A program made the translations under genes and the position numbers. From assembly GCA_046094825.1 (NCBI GenBank), contig JBJTIF010000058.1, forward strand, positions 1 to 13,335: a stretch of 13,335 bases of DNA, in the 5' to 3' direction. Shown here one piece after another: positions 11,781-13,335 of this stretch. Origin of the DNA: JBJTIF01 sp046094825 (GTDB taxonomy: Bacteria > Actinomycetota > UBA4738 > HRBIN12). Positions within the stretch are counted from its first letter, which is position 1. Every line of letters begins with the position of its first letter. The notes below the pieces were generated by a model that saw only the letters and a program-made list of their open reading frames with translations, searched no databases and was not told the DNA's origin.

Positions 11781-13335
11781 GCGAGCTCCTCGGCGCCCGC
11801 GCGACGCTCCGCACCCCGGCGGGCGACCTCGCGTACCACCGGCTCGACTGGCTCGCGCAGCAGGGCGCCGACCCGTCGCGGCTCCCGAAGTCCGTCCGGA
11901 TCCTCCTCGAGAACCTCCTGCGCCGAGCCGGGACCCGCGACGTCGCGGATCGCGACGTGTGGGCGCTCGCCCGGTGGCCGCAGCCCGACCCCGATGCCGC
12001 GCTCGCCTTCATGCCGGGCCGCGTCCTCATGCAGGACTTCACGGGCGTCCCCGCCGTCGTCGACCTCGCCGCGATGCGCGCGGCGGTGCTCCGAGCGGGC
12101 GGCGATCCGGAGCGCGTGGATCCCCTCGTGCCGGTCGACCTCGTGATCGACCACTCGGTGCAGGTCGACCTCTTCGGCTCCGAGGGCGCGTACGCCGCGA
12201 ACATCGCGTTCGAGTACGAGCGCAACGCCGAGCGCTACGCGTTCCTCCGGTGGGCGCAGGGCGCGTTCCGCGGACTCCGCGTCGTCCCGCCCGGCGCCGG
12301 CATCTGCCACCAGGTGAACCTCGAGCACCTCGCGCGCGTCGTGAGCGTCCGCGACGGGGTGGCGTTCCCCGACACGCTCGTCGGGACCGATTCGCACACG
12401 ACGATGGTGACCGGGCTCGGGGTGCTCGGCTGGGGCGTCGGCGGTATCGAGGCCGAGGCCGCGATGCTCGGGCAGCCGATGTCGCTCCCCGCGCCGGTCG
12501 TCGTCGGGGTCCGGCTCCGTGGCGAGCTCCCGGCGGGGACGACGGCGACCGATCTCGTCCTGCGGATCACCGAGCTCCTCCGTGGCCACGGCGTCGTCGG
12601 CAAGCTCGTCGAGTTCGCGGGCGACGGGCTCTCCTCGCTCGCCCTCGCCGACCGCGCGACGATCGCGAACATGTGCCCCGAGTACGGCGCGACCGCGTCG
12701 TACTTCCCGATCGACGACGAGAGCCTCCGGTACCTGCGCTTCACCGGGCGCGAGGACGCGGCCGATCTCGCGGAGCGCTACGCGAAGGAGCAGGGGCTCT
12801 TCCGCGCCGACGGGGACCCCGAGCCGGTCTTCTCGGAGACCCTCGACCTCGACCTCGCGACGATCGAGCCCTCGCTCGCCGGCCCGCGCCGTCCGCAGGA
12901 CCGCGTCGCGCTCGGGGGCGTCCCCGCATCGTTCCGCGAGGCCTACGCCGACCGGCTCGTGGCCCACGCGGGCGCGACCGCCGACGTCCGTGACGGGTCC
13001 GTCGTCATCGCCGCGATCACCTCGTGCACGAACACCTCGAACCCCTCCGTCATGCTCGCCGCGGGGCTCCTCGCGAAGAAGGCCGTGGAGGCCGGGCTGT
13101 CGGCGAGGCCGTGGGTGAAGACGTCGCTCGCGCCGGGCTCGCGCGTCGTGACCGACTACCTCGACGCCGCGGGCGTCACGCCGTACCTCGACAAGCTCGG
13201 GTTCGACCTCGTCGGCTACGGCTGCACGACCTGCATCGGCAACTCCGGACCGCTCCCCGACGACGTGGCCGCCGCGGTCACCGAGGGCGACCTCGCGGTC
13301 GTCGCGGTGCTCTCCGGCAACCGGAACTTCGAGGG
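11777..13335 (+). CDS. acnA: Aconitate hydratase A (3' end outside window)
   Basis: The frame stays open from GTG 11777 to the right edge (519 complete codons of an enzyme usually about 900 residues). It begins SELLGARATLRTPAGDLAYHR. AcnA/IRP-type landmarks include LPKSVRILLENLLRR, VLMQDFTGVPAVVDLAAMR, DLVIDHSVQVD, ERYAFLRWAQGAF, VVPPGAGICHQVNLEHLARV and GTDSHTTMVTGLGVLGWGVGG. The [4Fe-4S] ligands are Cys417 in ITSCTNTSNPSVM, and Cys483 and Cys486 in GYGCTTCIGNSGPL; the spacing (66 then 3) equals that of IRP1/AcnA (C437, C503, C506). The enzyme isomerises citrate to isocitrate in the TCA cycle. The small swivelling domain 4 is outside the window. Start overlaps the thioesterase stop by four bases. 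AcnD-type methylcitrate dehydratase is a less likely alternative and cannot be fully excluded from the fragment. Confidence 0.93.
   Translation, partial: MSELLGARATLRTPAGDLAYHRLDWLAQQGADPSRLPKSVRILLENLLRRAGTRDVADRDVWALARWPQPDPDAALAFMPGRVLMQDFTGVPAVVDLAAMRAAVLRAGGDPERVDPLVPVDLVIDHSVQVDLFGSEGAYAANIAFEYERNAERYAFLRWAQGAFRGLRVVPPGAGICHQVNLEHLARVVSVRDGVAFPDTLVGTDSHTTMVTGLGVLGWGVGGIEAEAAMLGQPMSLPAPVVVGVRLRGELPAGTTATDLVLRITELLRGHGVVGKLVEFAGDGLSSLALADRATIANMCPEYGATASYFPIDDESLRYLRFTGREDAADLAERYAKEQGLFRADGDPEPVFSETLDLDLATIEPSLAGPRRPQDRVALGGVPASFREAYADRLVAHAGATADVRDGSVVIAAITSCTNTSNPSVMLAAGLLAKKAVEAGLSARPWVKTSLAPGSRVVTDYLDAAGVTPYLDKLGFDLVGYGCTTCIGNSGPLPDDVAAAVTEGDLAVVAVLSGNRNFE

Overview
This is a very GC-rich, densely coding bacterial chromosome segment with strong C/G third-position bias, many GTG starts and frequent 1-4 bp gene overlaps. 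The type IV pilus cassette without a visible secretin, the crotonyl-CoA carboxylase/reductase and the apparently leaderless promoters suggest a high-GC Chloroflexota (for example a Limnocylindria-like lineage) or an actinobacterium-like organism. This assignment is inference; no rRNA or other phylogenetic marker is present. I see no tRNA, rRNA, CRISPR array, insertion sequence or prophage. No gene-free stretch exceeds about 65 bases.

Region 1 (1-5734, + strand) is a type IV pilus assembly cluster. In order it holds the 3' end of a probable pseudopilin, a PilW-like minor prepilin, a large cysteine-rich PilX-like minor pilin, the prepilin peptidase PilD, then PilM, PilN, PilO and a 78-residue membrane protein ending in a PilP-like RDPF motif. 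Almost every junction is a TGATG or GTGA overlap, so the genes probably form one or two translationally coupled operons. A possible internal promoter lies before pilM. The motor genes (pilB, pilT, pilC) are not in the window and may lie upstream.

Region 2 (5775-6776, + strand) is a stand-alone RecB/Cas4-like PD-(D/E)XK nuclease with a four-cysteine pattern typical of an Fe-S cluster. It has its own -10 element placed for leaderless transcription.

Region 3 (6831-13335) is central acyl-CoA metabolism. A crotonyl-CoA carboxylase/reductase (+) converges on a methylmalonyl/ethylmalonyl-CoA epimerase (-), with stop codons three bases apart inside a shared hairpin. The epimerase is the second gene of a small operon led by an XRE-type regulator. 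Divergent from that operon are a thiolase and a coupled acyl-CoA dehydrogenase, then a hotdog thioesterase coupled to aconitase A, which runs off the right edge. Together these fit acetyl-CoA to C4/C5-CoA chemistry (ethylmalonyl-CoA pathway or propionate/butyrate handling) feeding the TCA cycle. The diagnostic later enzymes of the ethylmalonyl-CoA pathway (ethylmalonyl-CoA mutase, methylsuccinyl-CoA dehydrogenase, mesaconyl-CoA hydratase) are not here.

The most notable observations are: four genes whose TAnnnT -10 element sits only 6-7 nt before the start codon; a thiolase whose C-terminal catalytic Cys/Gly-rich motif is missing; the hairpin shared by two convergent genes; the isolated Fe-S nuclease; and a minimal PilP-like protein closing the pilus operon. 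I did not find a clearly new multi-gene system.
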